DNA from: Mycobacteriaceae bacterium
GTDB taxonomy: Bacteria > Actinomycetota > Actinomycetes > Mycobacteriales > Mycobacteriaceae
Direction: 5' to 3'
DNA: 64,000 nucleotides
NCBI GenBank assembly: GCA_019749805.1
Contig: JAIEPH010000002.1
Span: forward strand, 1-64,000
Below are positions 9,335-19,099 of this stretch, one piece after another. Under the pieces are notes generated by a model. That model had not been told where the DNA came from and did not search any database. It worked only from the letters and a program-made list of their open reading frames with translations. The position numbers and the translations under genes are program-made. Within the stretch, counting starts at the first letter, position 1. Each line of letters starts with the position of its first letter.

Positions 9335-9361
9335 AACGCCCATCTGCCCGTAGGAGTTCCC
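9335..9361 (-). promoter_or_regulatory. SigE/SigH-type promoter of sigB
   Basis: On the minus strand GGGAAC (9356-9361) and CGTT (9335-9338) are separated by 17 nt, matching the known extracytoplasmic stress promoter pattern GGAAC-N16/18-GTT recognised by SigE and SigH. The sigB start is 38 bp downstream. SigE/SigH control of sigB is established in M. tuberculosis. Confidence 0.8.
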
Positions 9362-9444
9362 AAGAATCGGTTGCTTCACACCTTCTGATCTGCGGTTATT
9401 CGATCTTGACCTGAGAATGTGCTGAGAAATGCGCTAGAAAATCC

Positions 9445-9846
9445 TCAGTCCGCGAAATCGCGTTGCGAATCACCTTCACCCGATTGCCGCGTCGAGTGCG
9501 CGCGATGTTCCAGCGCCGGCCGCTCCGCTGTCGGGAACAACGGAATTCGGCGCGCTGACTCGTAGCGACGCGGTTCCTCGGCACGACGCGGCGGCCGATC
9601 GTTGGCGATGAGTACCGCGATCCACGGCAGGGGAATCGACGCCACCAAGATCGCCAGGGAGATGAGTCCGTTCTCCCAAATGCCGTACGCCACCGCGGCT
9701 GCGATGAGTGCGGGAATGCGCCAGAACATCAGCGCCAGGTACTTGCGTACCCGCTCGCGGTGCTGGACTTCGTATGAGGGTGCGGCCTCGGTGATCAGGA
9801 TCGGTCGGCCGTCGTCATCGAAACTCAGCTCTGGGCCGTGTTTCAT
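9445..9846 (-). CDS. DUF3099 membrane protein (Rv2709 family)
   Basis: A 133-residue protein with two predicted transmembrane helices (about 41-58 and 61-82) and a basic, polar tail with many arginines. The N-terminal segment PILITEAAPSYEVQHRERVRKY is typical of DUF3099. Function unknown. The ATG at 9846 is used here, but a GTG at 9864 has a better placed AGGAG site and would add six residues. It lies upstream of sigB on the same strand and is divergent from the DUF3039 gene. Confidence 0.8.
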   Translation of the reverse strand: MKHGPELSFDDDGRPILITEAAPSYEVQHRERVRKYLALMFWRIPALIAAAVAYGIWENGLISLAILVASIPLPWIAVLIANDRPPRRAEEPRRYESARRIPLFPTAERPALEHRAHSTRQSGEGDSQRDFAD

Positions 9847-9912
9847 ACCTCCACTGTTCCACACTCGTCGTCTCCTGTACGTGTCGGAATTCTTACAGGC
9901 AAAATGGTTGGC

Positions 9913-10149
9913 ATGCAGACCCAGACGATCGAGCGCACCGACACCGACGAACGCGTCGACGACGGCACCGACGGCGACGCCCCCAAGTTCTTTCACTACG
10001 TCAAGAAGGACAAGATCGCAGAGAGCGCTGTGATGGGCACGCACGTCGTGGCGCTGTGCGGCGAAGTGTTCCCGGTCACCAAAGCCGCCAAGCCGGGGTC
10101 GCCCGTCTGCCCCGAGTGCAAGAAGATCTACGAAAAGCTCAAGAAGTAG
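9913..10149 (+). CDS. DUF3039 small zinc-ribbon-like protein (Rv2708c family)
   Basis: A 78-residue protein of the actinobacterial DUF3039 family. After an acidic, threonine-rich start comes the conserved core KFFHYVKKDKIAESAVMGTHVV, then CGE and CPEC cysteines that could bind zinc. Function unknown; conserved next to sigB. The start at 9913 matches relatives; an ATG at 9904 is also possible. The last 11 bp overlap the convergent YihY-family gene. Confidence 0.85.
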   Translation: MQTQTIERTDTDERVDDGTDGDAPKFFHYVKKDKIAESAVMGTHVVALCGEVFPVTKAAKPGSPVCPECKKIYEKLKK

Positions 10150-11128
10150 CGGCGTCGGGGGTCGGGTCCGCCGCCGGCGCGGGTGACTCGCCGTGACCGT
10201 TACCCGCCTCGGCCTTGCCCTTGAGCCATAACCGGACCCGTTTGGCATGCGTTGCGGACGCGGGCCATTCCTCCTGAATCGCGGCGTTCAGTTCGGCGCC
10301 CAGCATGATCGCGAAGCCGAGGAAGAAGGCGAACAGCAGGAACGCGATCGGTGTCGCGAGCGCGCCGTAGGTGTAGCCGGTGCTGGTGATCCACGTCAAG
10401 TAGAACCGCAGGCCCAGCGTCGCGAGCAGGAACACGACGGTCGCCAGCAGCGACCCAAGGACGAGGCGATGCGATGGCAGCGACTCGGGGAGCGACACCC
10501 GATAGAGGATGGTCACCCCCACGAAAAGCGTGACGATCAGCACGGGGTAGTACCCGAAGGCCAACACGTTGTCCCAGCTGTCGGGCAGGTATCCGGCGAT
10601 CTTGCGAGGCCCGAGCGCGATGAGTGGCGCTGAAGCGATCGCCACCACGAGACCCGCGACATACAGGCCGAGCGCGAAGAAGCGTTGCCGCACTGGGTGG
10701 CGCAGCGGTGTCTGGTCATGGGCGTCGACGACAGAGTCGACGAATGACGACATCGCTGACGATCCCGCCCACAGCGATATCACGAAGCCGATCGACACCA
10801 CTTCGCCCCGCGCGTTCCTCACGATGTCGTGCACGGTCGGCGTGATGATCTCGTTGACCACGTTCGACGAGAAGAAGCGTTCGGCCGTGCTGATCAACTG
10901 GTCCTGGATGACGGGCAAGGTATCTGGGCCGAACAACGGCGCGACGTAGGCCAGACTGCCCAGCATCCCGAGCAGCAGCGGCGGCAGCGACAGCGCACAC
11001 CAGAACGCCGCCTGCGCGGACTCGGAGAAAATCGAGTCGTCCCAACTCTTGGAGAGTGTGCGCCGGACGATGTGCCTGATGTGATGGCGCGATGGCGGAC
11101 GGGGTAACGGCTGGGACTGGTCGCTCAT
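10139..11128 (-). CDS. YihY/BrkB-family membrane protein (Rv2707 family)
   Basis: A 329-residue inner-membrane protein of the YihY/UPF0761 (BrkB) family with about six predicted helices, the first near 40-65 and the last near 265-290. Family members were once called ribonuclease BN, but that assignment was withdrawn; the true role is unknown. The C-terminal tail is basic and then alanine/proline rich. It is preceded by a terminator hairpin of the next gene upstream, so it has its own promoter. Confidence 0.85.
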   Translation of the reverse strand: MSDQSQPLPRPPSRHHIRHIVRRTLSKSWDDSIFSESAQAAFWCALSLPPLLLGMLGSLAYVAPLFGPDTLPVIQDQLISTAERFFSSNVVNEIITPTVHDIVRNARGEVVSIGFVISLWAGSSAMSSFVDSVVDAHDQTPLRHPVRQRFFALGLYVAGLVVAIASAPLIALGPRKIAGYLPDSWDNVLAFGYYPVLIVTLFVGVTILYRVSLPESLPSHRLVLGSLLATVVFLLATLGLRFYLTWITSTGYTYGALATPIAFLLFAFFLGFAIMLGAELNAAIQEEWPASATHAKRVRLWLKGKAEAGNGHGESPAPAADPTPDAATS

Positions 11129-11147
11129 GTCCAGACCAGCATTCCTG

Positions 11148-11184
11148 ACGACGGCCCGTCTCGCCTAACCAGGCGGGCCGTCGT
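11148..11184 (-). terminator. Hairpin terminator after the DUF7455-like gene
   Basis: ACGACGGCCCG and its perfect complement flank an inner CGCCT/AGGCG pairing with an AACC loop, giving a strong stem with a small bulge. It begins 7 bp past the stop of the small gene at 11192-11383 and has no U tract. Confidence 0.6.
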
Positions 11185-11191
11185 GTCGCGG

Positions 11192-11383
11192 TTATGCCTC
11201 CAGCGGGCTCGTCTCGAGAACCGCGGCAAGCTCCACCAGCTTGGCCTCGTGCTCGTTGGCGTGATGCTGGCAGAACAGCAGTTCGCCGCCCGACGGGAGC
11301 TTTGCCCGTACGCGAGCCGCGGCCCCGCAGCGATCGCAGCGGTCAGCCTTGGTCAATTCCGGGCTAATGAGCGTTGCGGTCAT
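11192..11383 (-). CDS. Small CxxC zinc-binding-like protein (DUF7455-like)
   Basis: A 63-residue protein with CDRCGAAARVRA (about 16-27), then CQHHANEHE (about 38-46): together a C-x2-C ... C-x2-H arrangement that looks like a small zinc finger. Such proteins are widely conserved near sigma-factor genes in Actinobacteria; function unknown. It stands alone on the minus strand, followed by a strong hairpin. Confidence 0.8.
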   Translation of the reverse strand: MTATLISPELTKADRCDRCGAAARVRAKLPSGGELLFCQHHANEHEAKLVELAAVLETSPLEA

Positions 11384-11513
11384 GGCACCTCCATCGGTTC
11401 TCGCGTATCTCTACTGTCTCAGACGCTTTCGGTTTCGGCCTTGTTCCCTAGGGGTTTACCGGTGTGTCGTGTCTCACCGTTATGCCAAGTTGCCCACGAG
11501 CCGGACCCGCGGT

Positions 11514-11873
11514 ATGCCACCCTTGCCGGCTGTGCTGGTCCACATTTGCGGCGCCGAGGAGTGGCGGTCGGCTCAGGACGACGGCGAGCTATGGCCCGAC
11601 TCGCTGGCCTCACACGGTTTCGTGCATCTGTCCACGCCCGAGCAGGTGCACCTGCCCGCGAACCGGCTCTACGCCGGCCGCTCAGACCTCGTGCTCCTCC
11701 GCATCGACCCTGCACGCCTGTCCTCTCCGATCCGCTGGGAACCCGGTGTGCCGGGCGATCCCGATGCGATGGTGTTCCCACATTTGTACGGCCCACTACC
11801 TGCCAAAGCTGTGATCAGCGTCACGCGATACGAGCCGGGTGCCGACGGCGTTTTCGCGCCGCTCGAGCAGTAG
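11514..11873 (+). CDS. DUF952 protein (Rv2705c family)
   Basis: A 119-residue protein of the DUF952 fold (related to ADP-ribosyltransferase-like folds). Typical elements are VLVHICGAEEW at the start, the SHGFVHLSTPEQV block (about 33-45), and WEP...FPHLYGPLP near the end. No activity is established for the family. The ATG at 11514 was chosen because it directly precedes the conserved block; the frame is open further upstream. It converges with the RidA-family gene. Confidence 0.8.
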   Translation: MPPLPAVLVHICGAEEWRSAQDDGELWPDSLASHGFVHLSTPEQVHLPANRLYAGRSDLVLLRIDPARLSSPIRWEPGVPGDPDAMVFPHLYGPLPAKAVISVTRYEPGADGVFAPLEQ

Positions 11874-11898
11874 GGGACCGGCGCGGCGGAAAAGAGTC

Positions 11899-12264
11899 CT
11901 AGCCGGCCACGTACGCGTCGACCTCGATCTCGACGAGGTGTTCGGCCGCGATCAGTGCCGACACCTCGACCATGGTCGCCACCGGCATGATGTCGCCGAA
12001 CACCTCGGCATGGACTGCGCCGACGTCGTGCCAGCGCGAGATGTCGGTCACGTACATCCGGGTGCGCACCACGTCCGCCAAGGAGGCGCCGGCGTGCTGC
12101 AGGGCTATCTCTATGCGCCGCAACGCGTCCCGTGCTTGCGCCGCGATATCTTCACCCGAACCGGTGGTACCCGCGACGGCGACGTATGGGCCGGTCCGCA
12201 CCGCCCGCGAGTATCCGACCGTGGTCTCGTACTCGGAGCCGGAGGAGACATTGCGGCGCGTCAT
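11899..12264 (-). CDS. RidA/YjgF/Rid-family protein (Rv2704 family)
   Basis: A 121-residue Rid-superfamily protein, expected to form trimers. Many members hydrolyse reactive imines, but the catalytic arginine position reads VVRTRMYVTDI here, which fits an active Rid site. The start at 12264 has a TACTTT box 7 nt upstream and no ribosome site, so the message is probably leaderless. It is divergent from the membrane-protein gene at 12346. Confidence 0.85.
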   Translation of the reverse strand: MTRRNVSSGSEYETTVGYSRAVRTGPYVAVAGTTGSGEDIAAQARDALRRIEIALQHAGASLADVVRTRMYVTDISRWHDVGAVHAEVFGDIMPVATMVEVSALIAAEHLVEIEVDAYVAG

Positions 12265-12271
12265 CAGACCC

Positions 12272-12277
12272 AAAGTA
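12272..12277 (-). promoter_or_regulatory. -10 box of a leaderless promoter (Rid gene)
   Basis: TACTTT on the minus strand lies 7 nt before the ATG at 12264, with no Shine-Dalgarno in between. Confidence 0.5.
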
Positions 12278-12331
12278 GTCGGCCCTGTGGCTCAGGCAAC
12301 GGGTTTACAGTCGGGCCGTTGACTGACAACC

Positions 12332-12337
12332 TAAACT
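12332..12337 (+). promoter_or_regulatory. -10 box of a leaderless promoter (membrane protein gene)
   Basis: TAAACT lies 8 nt before the GTG at 12346, which has no ribosome site. Confidence 0.45.
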
Positions 12338-12345
12338 GACCCACC

Positions 12346-13128
12346 GTGGGCATTCTTCTGGGCTTCGCGCCGTGGATCGTCTATTGGGTCCTGGTCGGCA
12401 ACGTCCCCTTCCATACCGCGGTACTGGTTGCGTTCGCGATTGCCGTGCTGTCGTTCGTGATCGGCCGGGTGAAGGGATCGGCGGGCCGCACGCTCGAGAT
12501 AGGCGCCATCGCAACGTTTTTAGTACTGACGGTGCTGACCTTCACGCTGAGCGAGCAGTTCATGCAGCAGTGGATGCAGCCGCTGAGCAACGCGGGCATC
12601 TTCCTGGTGGCGCTCGGCAGCATCCTCGCGCGCAGGCCGTTCGTGCGTGAATTCGCGGAGGTCGGGCAGCCGAAAGAGATCATCGAGACCGACGTCTTCA
12701 AACGCATCACGGCGGTGCTGACGTGGATCTGGGTGGCCGCGTTCGCGGGGATGACAGTGTCGTCGGCCATCCCGCCGATCGTGTACGGCGAGGCGACCAT
12801 CCTGGACACCAAGACGCCGCTGTCCTTCATCTGCTATTGGGTCGTCCCGTTCTCGCTGCTGGGCCTGGCAGCGCTGGCGTCACGGCTGCTTCCCGAGCGG
12901 ATGGCTCCGCCCGACGAGGAGATCGTGCGCAACACCACATTCGTCGCGTTCGCCGAGGCGGAGATCGACCAGTTGATCTACCTCGCGACCGAGCACGCCA
13001 ACCGTGAGGTAGGTGCGGGCAAGGAAGCGTTCGACATCAGGATCGGCAGCAAGGGCGTGCCGCTCGTCGGCGACGAGACGCGGGAGTCGTGGCCCTCGAC
13101 GTACAAGGTGCGCGAGAAGAAGCGCTAA
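12346..13128 (+). CDS. Conserved membrane protein of unknown function
   Basis: A 260-residue protein with about five predicted transmembrane helices: two in residues 1-40, one or two in 48-90, one near 123-145 and one near 160-185. The last third is soluble and charged, ending in lysine/arginine. I do not recognise the family. It starts with GTG at 12346, preceded by a TANNNT box. It is divergent from the Rid gene and converges with the methyltransferase gene 6 bp away. Confidence 0.75.
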   Translation: MGILLGFAPWIVYWVLVGNVPFHTAVLVAFAIAVLSFVIGRVKGSAGRTLEIGAIATFLVLTVLTFTLSEQFMQQWMQPLSNAGIFLVALGSILARRPFVREFAEVGQPKEIIETDVFKRITAVLTWIWVAAFAGMTVSSAIPPIVYGEATILDTKTPLSFICYWVVPFSLLGLAALASRLLPERMAPPDEEIVRNTTFVAFAEAEIDQLIYLATEHANREVGAGKEAFDIRIGSKGVPLVGDETRESWPSTYKVREKKR

Positions 13129-13134
13129 CGGCGA

Positions 13135-14280
13135 TCAGGCCGGAGCGGCCTCCACGATCGACATCATCGGCGACGCGGTATCGACGACACGGGTGAGCCG
13201 GAACCCGCATCGCGCCAGCAGATTGGCGAACTCTGCGCGGGTCCGCTCCCGGCCGCCGGGGGAGACGAGCATCTCCATGTCGAGCACGGCCCCCCAGTTC
13301 GAGGTCGCACGCTCGGGCAGTACGAGTTCGAGCAGCAGCAGTCGGCCGTTCGGCGCGATCGCGGTGCGGACGTTGCGCAGGATCTTCTCGGAGATCTCGT
13401 CGTCCCAGTCGTGGATGATCGACTTCATCACGTAGGCATCGGCACCGTCGGGAACCGAGTCCATGAATGAACCCCCCTCGACGGCGCAACGATTCGCGAC
13501 GCCGGCGGCCTCGAGCACCGGGCCCGCCCCGGCGACGACCGACGGGAGGTCGAACAGCACGCCGCGAGCGGTTGGGGCAGAGCGCAGAATGGCGCTGAGC
13601 AGTTTGCCGTGACCACCGCCGATATCGGCGATGAGCTTGAAGCCGGAGAAGTCATACGCCGGGATCACAGTTTCGTTGGCCAACCTCGCCATCGCCGACA
13701 TGGCGTCGTTGAAGATCGCAGCCTGCTCGGGCGCCTCGTTGAGATGCTCGAAATATGACTTGCCGTAGAGCTTTTCGGGTGAGGGGCGACCCGTCTGGAC
13801 CGAATGCAGCAGCTCGCCCCATTCAGCCCAGTGCTCAGGAGATCCGATGAACAGGACCATCGACCGCAGGGAATTGGGTGCATCGGCGCGCAATGCTTCG
13901 CCCATTGCGGCCAACTCGAACCGGCCATCGGAGAGTTGGCGGAACACATCCCGGCCGGCGAGCATGCGCATCAACCGGAACACCGAGTCCGGGTGCCCGC
14001 CCACTTTGGCGGCCACTTCGTCGGCCGTCTTGGGGCCGTTGGCGAGCTCGTCGGCGATGCCGAGCTTGGCGGCCACGTAGAGGGCCTGGGACACCCAGGC
14101 GCCCTGCGCCGTCTCGAGCAACGCGATGTAGCCGGGCACCATCGCGCGGTTGACCTTCTGCAGCGCGGTACGGGCGGACTCGATGATGCGGACGACGCGG
14201 GCGGGCGGGACTTTTGCGGGCTTCTCGGGCACGGAGGGAAAGACTACCGGTCGATAGTGGCGCTTCATTCTCTGCCGCAT
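13135..14280 (-). CDS. SAM-dependent O-methyltransferase
   Basis: A 381-residue class I methyltransferase of the plant-COMT/hydroxyneurosporene type. It has an N-terminal dimerisation winged helix (about 50-130), the SAM motif IADIGGGHGKLL (about 216-227), the acidic LFDLPSV loop and SIIHDWDDE (about 285-293), whose histidine is the usual catalytic base. The substrate is unknown. An ATG four codons in (14268) is an alternative start. It is divergent from the molybdenum-related gene pair. Confidence 0.85.
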   Translation of the reverse strand: MRQRMKRHYRPVVFPSVPEKPAKVPPARVVRIIESARTALQKVNRAMVPGYIALLETAQGAWVSQALYVAAKLGIADELANGPKTADEVAAKVGGHPDSVFRLMRMLAGRDVFRQLSDGRFELAAMGEALRADAPNSLRSMVLFIGSPEHWAEWGELLHSVQTGRPSPEKLYGKSYFEHLNEAPEQAAIFNDAMSAMARLANETVIPAYDFSGFKLIADIGGGHGKLLSAILRSAPTARGVLFDLPSVVAGAGPVLEAAGVANRCAVEGGSFMDSVPDGADAYVMKSIIHDWDDEISEKILRNVRTAIAPNGRLLLLELVLPERATSNWGAVLDMEMLVSPGGRERTRAEFANLLARCGFRLTRVVDTASPMMSIVEAAPA

Positions 14281-14339
14281 ACACGGATTGATATAGCGAT
14301 TTCCTCCGTGGATACGGTTCCCCGGTCAAATCGTTTCGA

Positions 14340-14345
14340 TACGCT
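14340..14345 (+). promoter_or_regulatory. -10 box of a leaderless promoter (HTH-Mop gene)
   Basis: TACGCT ends 6 nt before the GTG at 14352, with no ribosome site. Confidence 0.5.
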
Positions 14346-14351
14346 ACCGCC

Positions 14352-14756
14352 GTGCCGGAAATTCGCGTGCGTGAAGCAGCCGAACTCCTAGGGGTCAGCG
14401 ACGACACCGTGCGCCGCTGGATCGAAGACGGCGCCTTGACCGCTCACCTCGATGCGTCAGGCCGCAAGGCGATCGACGGGGCCGCGCTGGCCGCCTTCGC
14501 CAGGGTGAACGCGAGTGGGGCGCCCAAGGACCCGCTGAGCGTCGCGAGTTCGGCGCGCAACCGGTTCGCCGGACTGGTGACAAACGTCGTCACGGACACC
14601 GTCATGGCCCAAGTCGAGATGCAGTGCGGACCGTTCACCGTCGTCTCGTTGATGAGCACGGACGCCGTAAGGGAACTGCGGCTCGAGCCGGGCAGCGTGG
14701 CCGTCGCCGTCGTGAAGGCGACGACAGTGATCGTGGAGACGCCTGCGGGTCAATGA
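14352..14756 (+). CDS. Helix-turn-helix/Mop (TOBE) molybdate-binding regulator
   Basis: A 134-residue protein with an N-terminal MerR/excisionase-like helix-turn-helix (VREAAELLGVSDDTVRRWIEDG, split here over residues 6-27) and a C-terminal Mop/TOBE domain (about 66-130) that in relatives binds molybdate. Together these suggest a molybdate-responsive regulator. The stop overlaps the modA start by 4 bp (ATGA), so the two are translated together. The message looks leaderless from the GTG at 14352. Confidence 0.85.
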   Translation: MPEIRVREAAELLGVSDDTVRRWIEDGALTAHLDASGRKAIDGAALAAFARVNASGAPKDPLSVASSARNRFAGLVTNVVTDTVMAQVEMQCGPFTVVSLMSTDAVRELRLEPGSVAVAVVKATTVIVETPAGQ

Positions 14757-15514
14757 TGCAGCAGTCCAAAGTGTTTGCATCGGCGGCGACTTTGGCGTTG
14801 GTTTTGTCGGCGTGCGGATCTGGTGACAAACCGGTGGACAGTCAGACGATCATGGTGTTCGCGGCGGCCTCACTGAAGTCGGCGTTCACCGAGATCGGTG
14901 AGCAGTTCAACGCCGACACTCCGGGGACGACGGTGGAGTTCTCGTTCGCGGGCTCCTCGGATCTGGTCACCCAGCTGACACAGGGCGCACAGGCTGACGT
15001 CTTCGCGTCCGCCGACACCCAGAACATGGACAAGGCGACTCAGGCGGGACTGCTGGACGACGAACCGGTGAACTTCGCATCCAACACGCTGACGATCGCT
15101 GTCGCACCGGGAAATCCGAAGCAGATCAGGTCATTTCGGGATCTGACGAAGCCCGGGCTCGCCGTGGTGGTGTGCGCGCCGCAGGTGCCGTGCGGCTTAG
15201 CGGCCCAGCGGGTCGAGGAAGCCGCCGGCGTGGATATCAAACCAGTGAGCGAGGAAACGTCGGTCAGCGATGTGCTGAACAAGGTGACGACGGGCCAGGC
15301 CGATGCGGGGCTGGTGTACGTCACCGACGCGACGGGCGCGGGGGACAAGGTCACTGCCGTGCCGTTCCCCGAATCCGCCGACGCGGTGAACACCTATCCG
15401 ATCGCCGCACTCGAGTCCTCCGAACACCAGGAACTGGCCCGCAAGTTCATCGATGCCGTCACGGGCGAAGCCGGCCAGAAGACGCTGACCGCGGCAGGCT
15501 TCGCCAACCCCTGA
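14753..15514 (+). CDS. modA: Molybdate ABC transporter substrate-binding lipoprotein ModA
   Basis: A 253-residue type II periplasmic-binding protein anchored as a lipoprotein: lipobox LSAC with Cys21. The conserved FAAASLK (about 35-41), GSSDLVTQL (about 68-76) and DVFASAD (about 83-89) motifs line the molybdate site. Permease (modB) and ATPase (modC) genes do not follow; the next gene is sigA on the opposite strand, 3 bp away. It must use transporter parts encoded elsewhere, or act as a sensor for the upstream Mop regulator. Confidence 0.9.
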   Translation: MMQQSKVFASAATLALVLSACGSGDKPVDSQTIMVFAAASLKSAFTEIGEQFNADTPGTTVEFSFAGSSDLVTQLTQGAQADVFASADTQNMDKATQAGLLDDEPVNFASNTLTIAVAPGNPKQIRSFRDLTKPGLAVVVCAPQVPCGLAAQRVEEAAGVDIKPVSEETSVSDVLNKVTTGQADAGLVYVTDATGAGDKVTAVPFPESADAVNTYPIAALESSEHQELARKFIDAVTGEAGQKTLTAAGFANP

Positions 15515-15517
15515 CCG

Positions 15518-17047
<1,530 letters not shown>

Positions 17048-17248
17048 GTCACCCTTTCGTCGTACTTCGTTCCGGTGGGCAGTGCGGATCCCAACGCAGG
17101 CTGGGGTCATGCGCCATCGAAAAATGTCGGCTGTCGAATATCGGCGGTTTGATCTCGCCGCTATCCGGGCTACGGCCGCCGTCGTCCATTGTAACGACAG
17201 TGTGTGCCACTGCCGCCTTGAGCGGCAAATTCGATGGTTTCGGCGCGG

Positions 17249-18055
17249 CTACTTGCCAGTAGCTGTGACGTCGACCGCAGCGGCCATCGCGGCGCCGACG
17301 ATGCCGGCCGTGTTCTGCAGGGCCGCGGCCACCACCGGTGTGCGGTTCTGCAGCAGCGGAATCCACTTATCGGCTTTTCGGCTGATGCCGCCCCCGGCGA
17401 TGAACAGGTCCGGCCAGATTGCGTTTTCGATCGCTACCAGGACCTTTGTCACCTCTTGGGTCCAGCGCTCGTAGCTCCAGTCCTTCTTTTCCTTGACCGA
17501 GGACGCCGCGCGATGCTCGGCCTCCTTGCCGCCGACCTCGAGGTGACCGAACTCGGTATTGGGCAGCAGTACGCCGTTGTGAATCACGGCCGAGCCGATG
17601 CCGGTGCCGAAGGTGAGCAGCACGATGACGCCCGTGTTGTCCCGGCCCGCGCCAAACCTCTCTTCGGCCAGACCGGCCGCGTCGGCATCGTTGAGCACGG
17701 TCACCTGCTGACCGTCGAGTGCCTTGCTGTAGAACTCGCTGGCATTGCTGCCGATCCAGCCCTTGTCCACATTGGCGGCGGTGCGCACGATGCCGTCGGT
17801 CACGACGCCCGGATAGGTGACCCCGACTTTCTCGGTCCAACCGAACTCGCGGACCACGGCAGCGACGGTCTTGCTGACCGCTTCGGGGGTTGCCGGCTGC
17901 GGGGTCTCGAGCTTGAAGCGTTCTCCGATCAGCAGACCGGTGTCCAGGTCGACGATGCCGCCCTTGACGCCGCTTCCGCCGACATCGATGCCGAACCCGC
18001 GGCGTTGGCCCGCGCCGGTGGCCGTCGCTTCTGCGGCTGAATCGTTGGCTGTCAT
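17249..18055 (-). CDS. ppgK: Polyphosphate glucokinase PpgK
   Basis: A 268-residue ROK-family kinase that phosphorylates glucose with polyphosphate or ATP. The phosphate-binding GIDVGGSGVKGG (about 22-33), the catalytic LNDADAAG (about 123-130), the TFGTGIGSA loop (about 144-152) and the glucose-site EFGHLEVGGKEAE are intact. The start at 18055 has AGGAG 5 nt upstream. In M. tuberculosis the gene also adjoins sigA. It is divergent from suhB. Confidence 0.95.
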   Translation of the reverse strand: MTANDSAAEATATGAGQRRGFGIDVGGSGVKGGIVDLDTGLLIGERFKLETPQPATPEAVSKTVAAVVREFGWTEKVGVTYPGVVTDGIVRTAANVDKGWIGSNASEFYSKALDGQQVTVLNDADAAGLAEERFGAGRDNTGVIVLLTFGTGIGSAVIHNGVLLPNTEFGHLEVGGKEAEHRAASSVKEKKDWSYERWTQEVTKVLVAIENAIWPDLFIAGGGISRKADKWIPLLQNRTPVVAAALQNTAGIVGAAMAAAVDVTATGK

Positions 18056-18249
18056 CGGCGCTCCTCTGGATCGGCCCGGCACTGCGATGCGCCACACACC
18101 TTAGTGGCTAGGCAAAACTCATGGGCGATCCCTTGGTAACGCGGGGGCCCAGTCGCGCAACCGGTTAGCGAACAGGCTCCCCGCGTGCCGCCGGACTGTG
18201 TTGCGATGTGCGGGTGGTCGACAACGACACCCCGGCGGGCCGGGAATCC

Positions 18250-19062
18250 ATGACCGATCCCGTCCTGCTGCGCTCGGTAGCCGAGCAACTGGCCACCGAG
18301 GCGGCCGCTTTCGTGCGGGCGCGCCGCGCCGAGGTTTTCGACGATCAGAACACCGTCTCGCCGGTGCAGGCCAAGAGCACTCCGACCGACCCGGTCACCG
18401 TTGTCGACACCGAAACCGAGGCGCTGCTGCGCGACAGGCTGGCGGTCCTGCGTCCGGGGGAACCCGTGATGGGTGAGGAGCAGGGCGGAACGAACGACGG
18501 ACGGTTGACGTGGGTGCTCGATCCGATCGACGGCACCGTGAACTTCGTGTACGGCCTCGAGGCATACGCGGTCTCGGTTGGCGTCCAGCGCGACGGAGCA
18601 TCGGTGGCCGGGGCGGTCGCGAACGTCCCTACCGGCGCGCTGTACTCCGCTGCCGTGGGCCACGGCGCCCACCTGCAACACGGGGGAGTCACGACGCGGC
18701 TTCGGGCCAGTGCCGTCAACGAACTGTCGATGTCGTTGGTAGGCACCGGCTTTTCGTATGCCGCTGAGAAGCGGACGAGGCAGGCCGAAATTCTCACCGC
18801 GGTGCTGCCCGCCATCCGCGACATCCGCCGTTTCGGGTCGTGCGCGCTCGATCTCTGCATGGTGGCGGCCGGTGGTCTGGACGCCTATTACGAAGACGGC
18901 GTGCATGTATGGGACTGGGCCGCGGCCGCATTGATCGCCGCAGAGGCCGGGGCGACGCTGCGGCTGCCGGCCAGTGACGGCACACCCGGGCTGATCATCG
19001 CGTGCGCACCCGGTATCTCAGACGCGCTGGCGGCTGTGTTGAACCGGGCGGGTGCGGTTTAG
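18250..19062 (+). CDS. suhB: Inositol-1-monophosphatase family protein SuhB
   Basis: A 270-residue Mg2+-dependent phosphatase that supplies myo-inositol for phosphatidylinositol, mannosides and mycothiol. The metal-site motifs GEEQGG (about 76-81) and WVLDPIDGTVNF (about 91-102) and the C-terminal WDWAAAALIAAEAG (about 221-234) are present. I use the ATG at 18250 because the sequence from there aligns with the known N-terminus; a GTG 14 codons upstream is possible. It converges with cei. Confidence 0.9.
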   Translation: MTDPVLLRSVAEQLATEAAAFVRARRAEVFDDQNTVSPVQAKSTPTDPVTVVDTETEALLRDRLAVLRPGEPVMGEEQGGTNDGRLTWVLDPIDGTVNFVYGLEAYAVSVGVQRDGASVAGAVANVPTGALYSAAVGHGAHLQHGGVTTRLRASAVNELSMSLVGTGFSYAAEKRTRQAEILTAVLPAIRDIRRFGSCALDLCMVAAGGLDAYYEDGVHVWDWAAAALIAAEAGATLRLPASDGTPGLIIACAPGISDALAAVLNRAGAV

Positions 19063-19099
19063 CTTTGCCAAACCTGTTGGGCGCCAAGGAGTAACGCGC

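Noticed and set aside
9445..10248. Extended 267-codon frame for the DUF3099 gene
   Set aside because: The upstream half overlaps the DUF3039 gene in antisense; conserved sequence starts only near 9846-9864.
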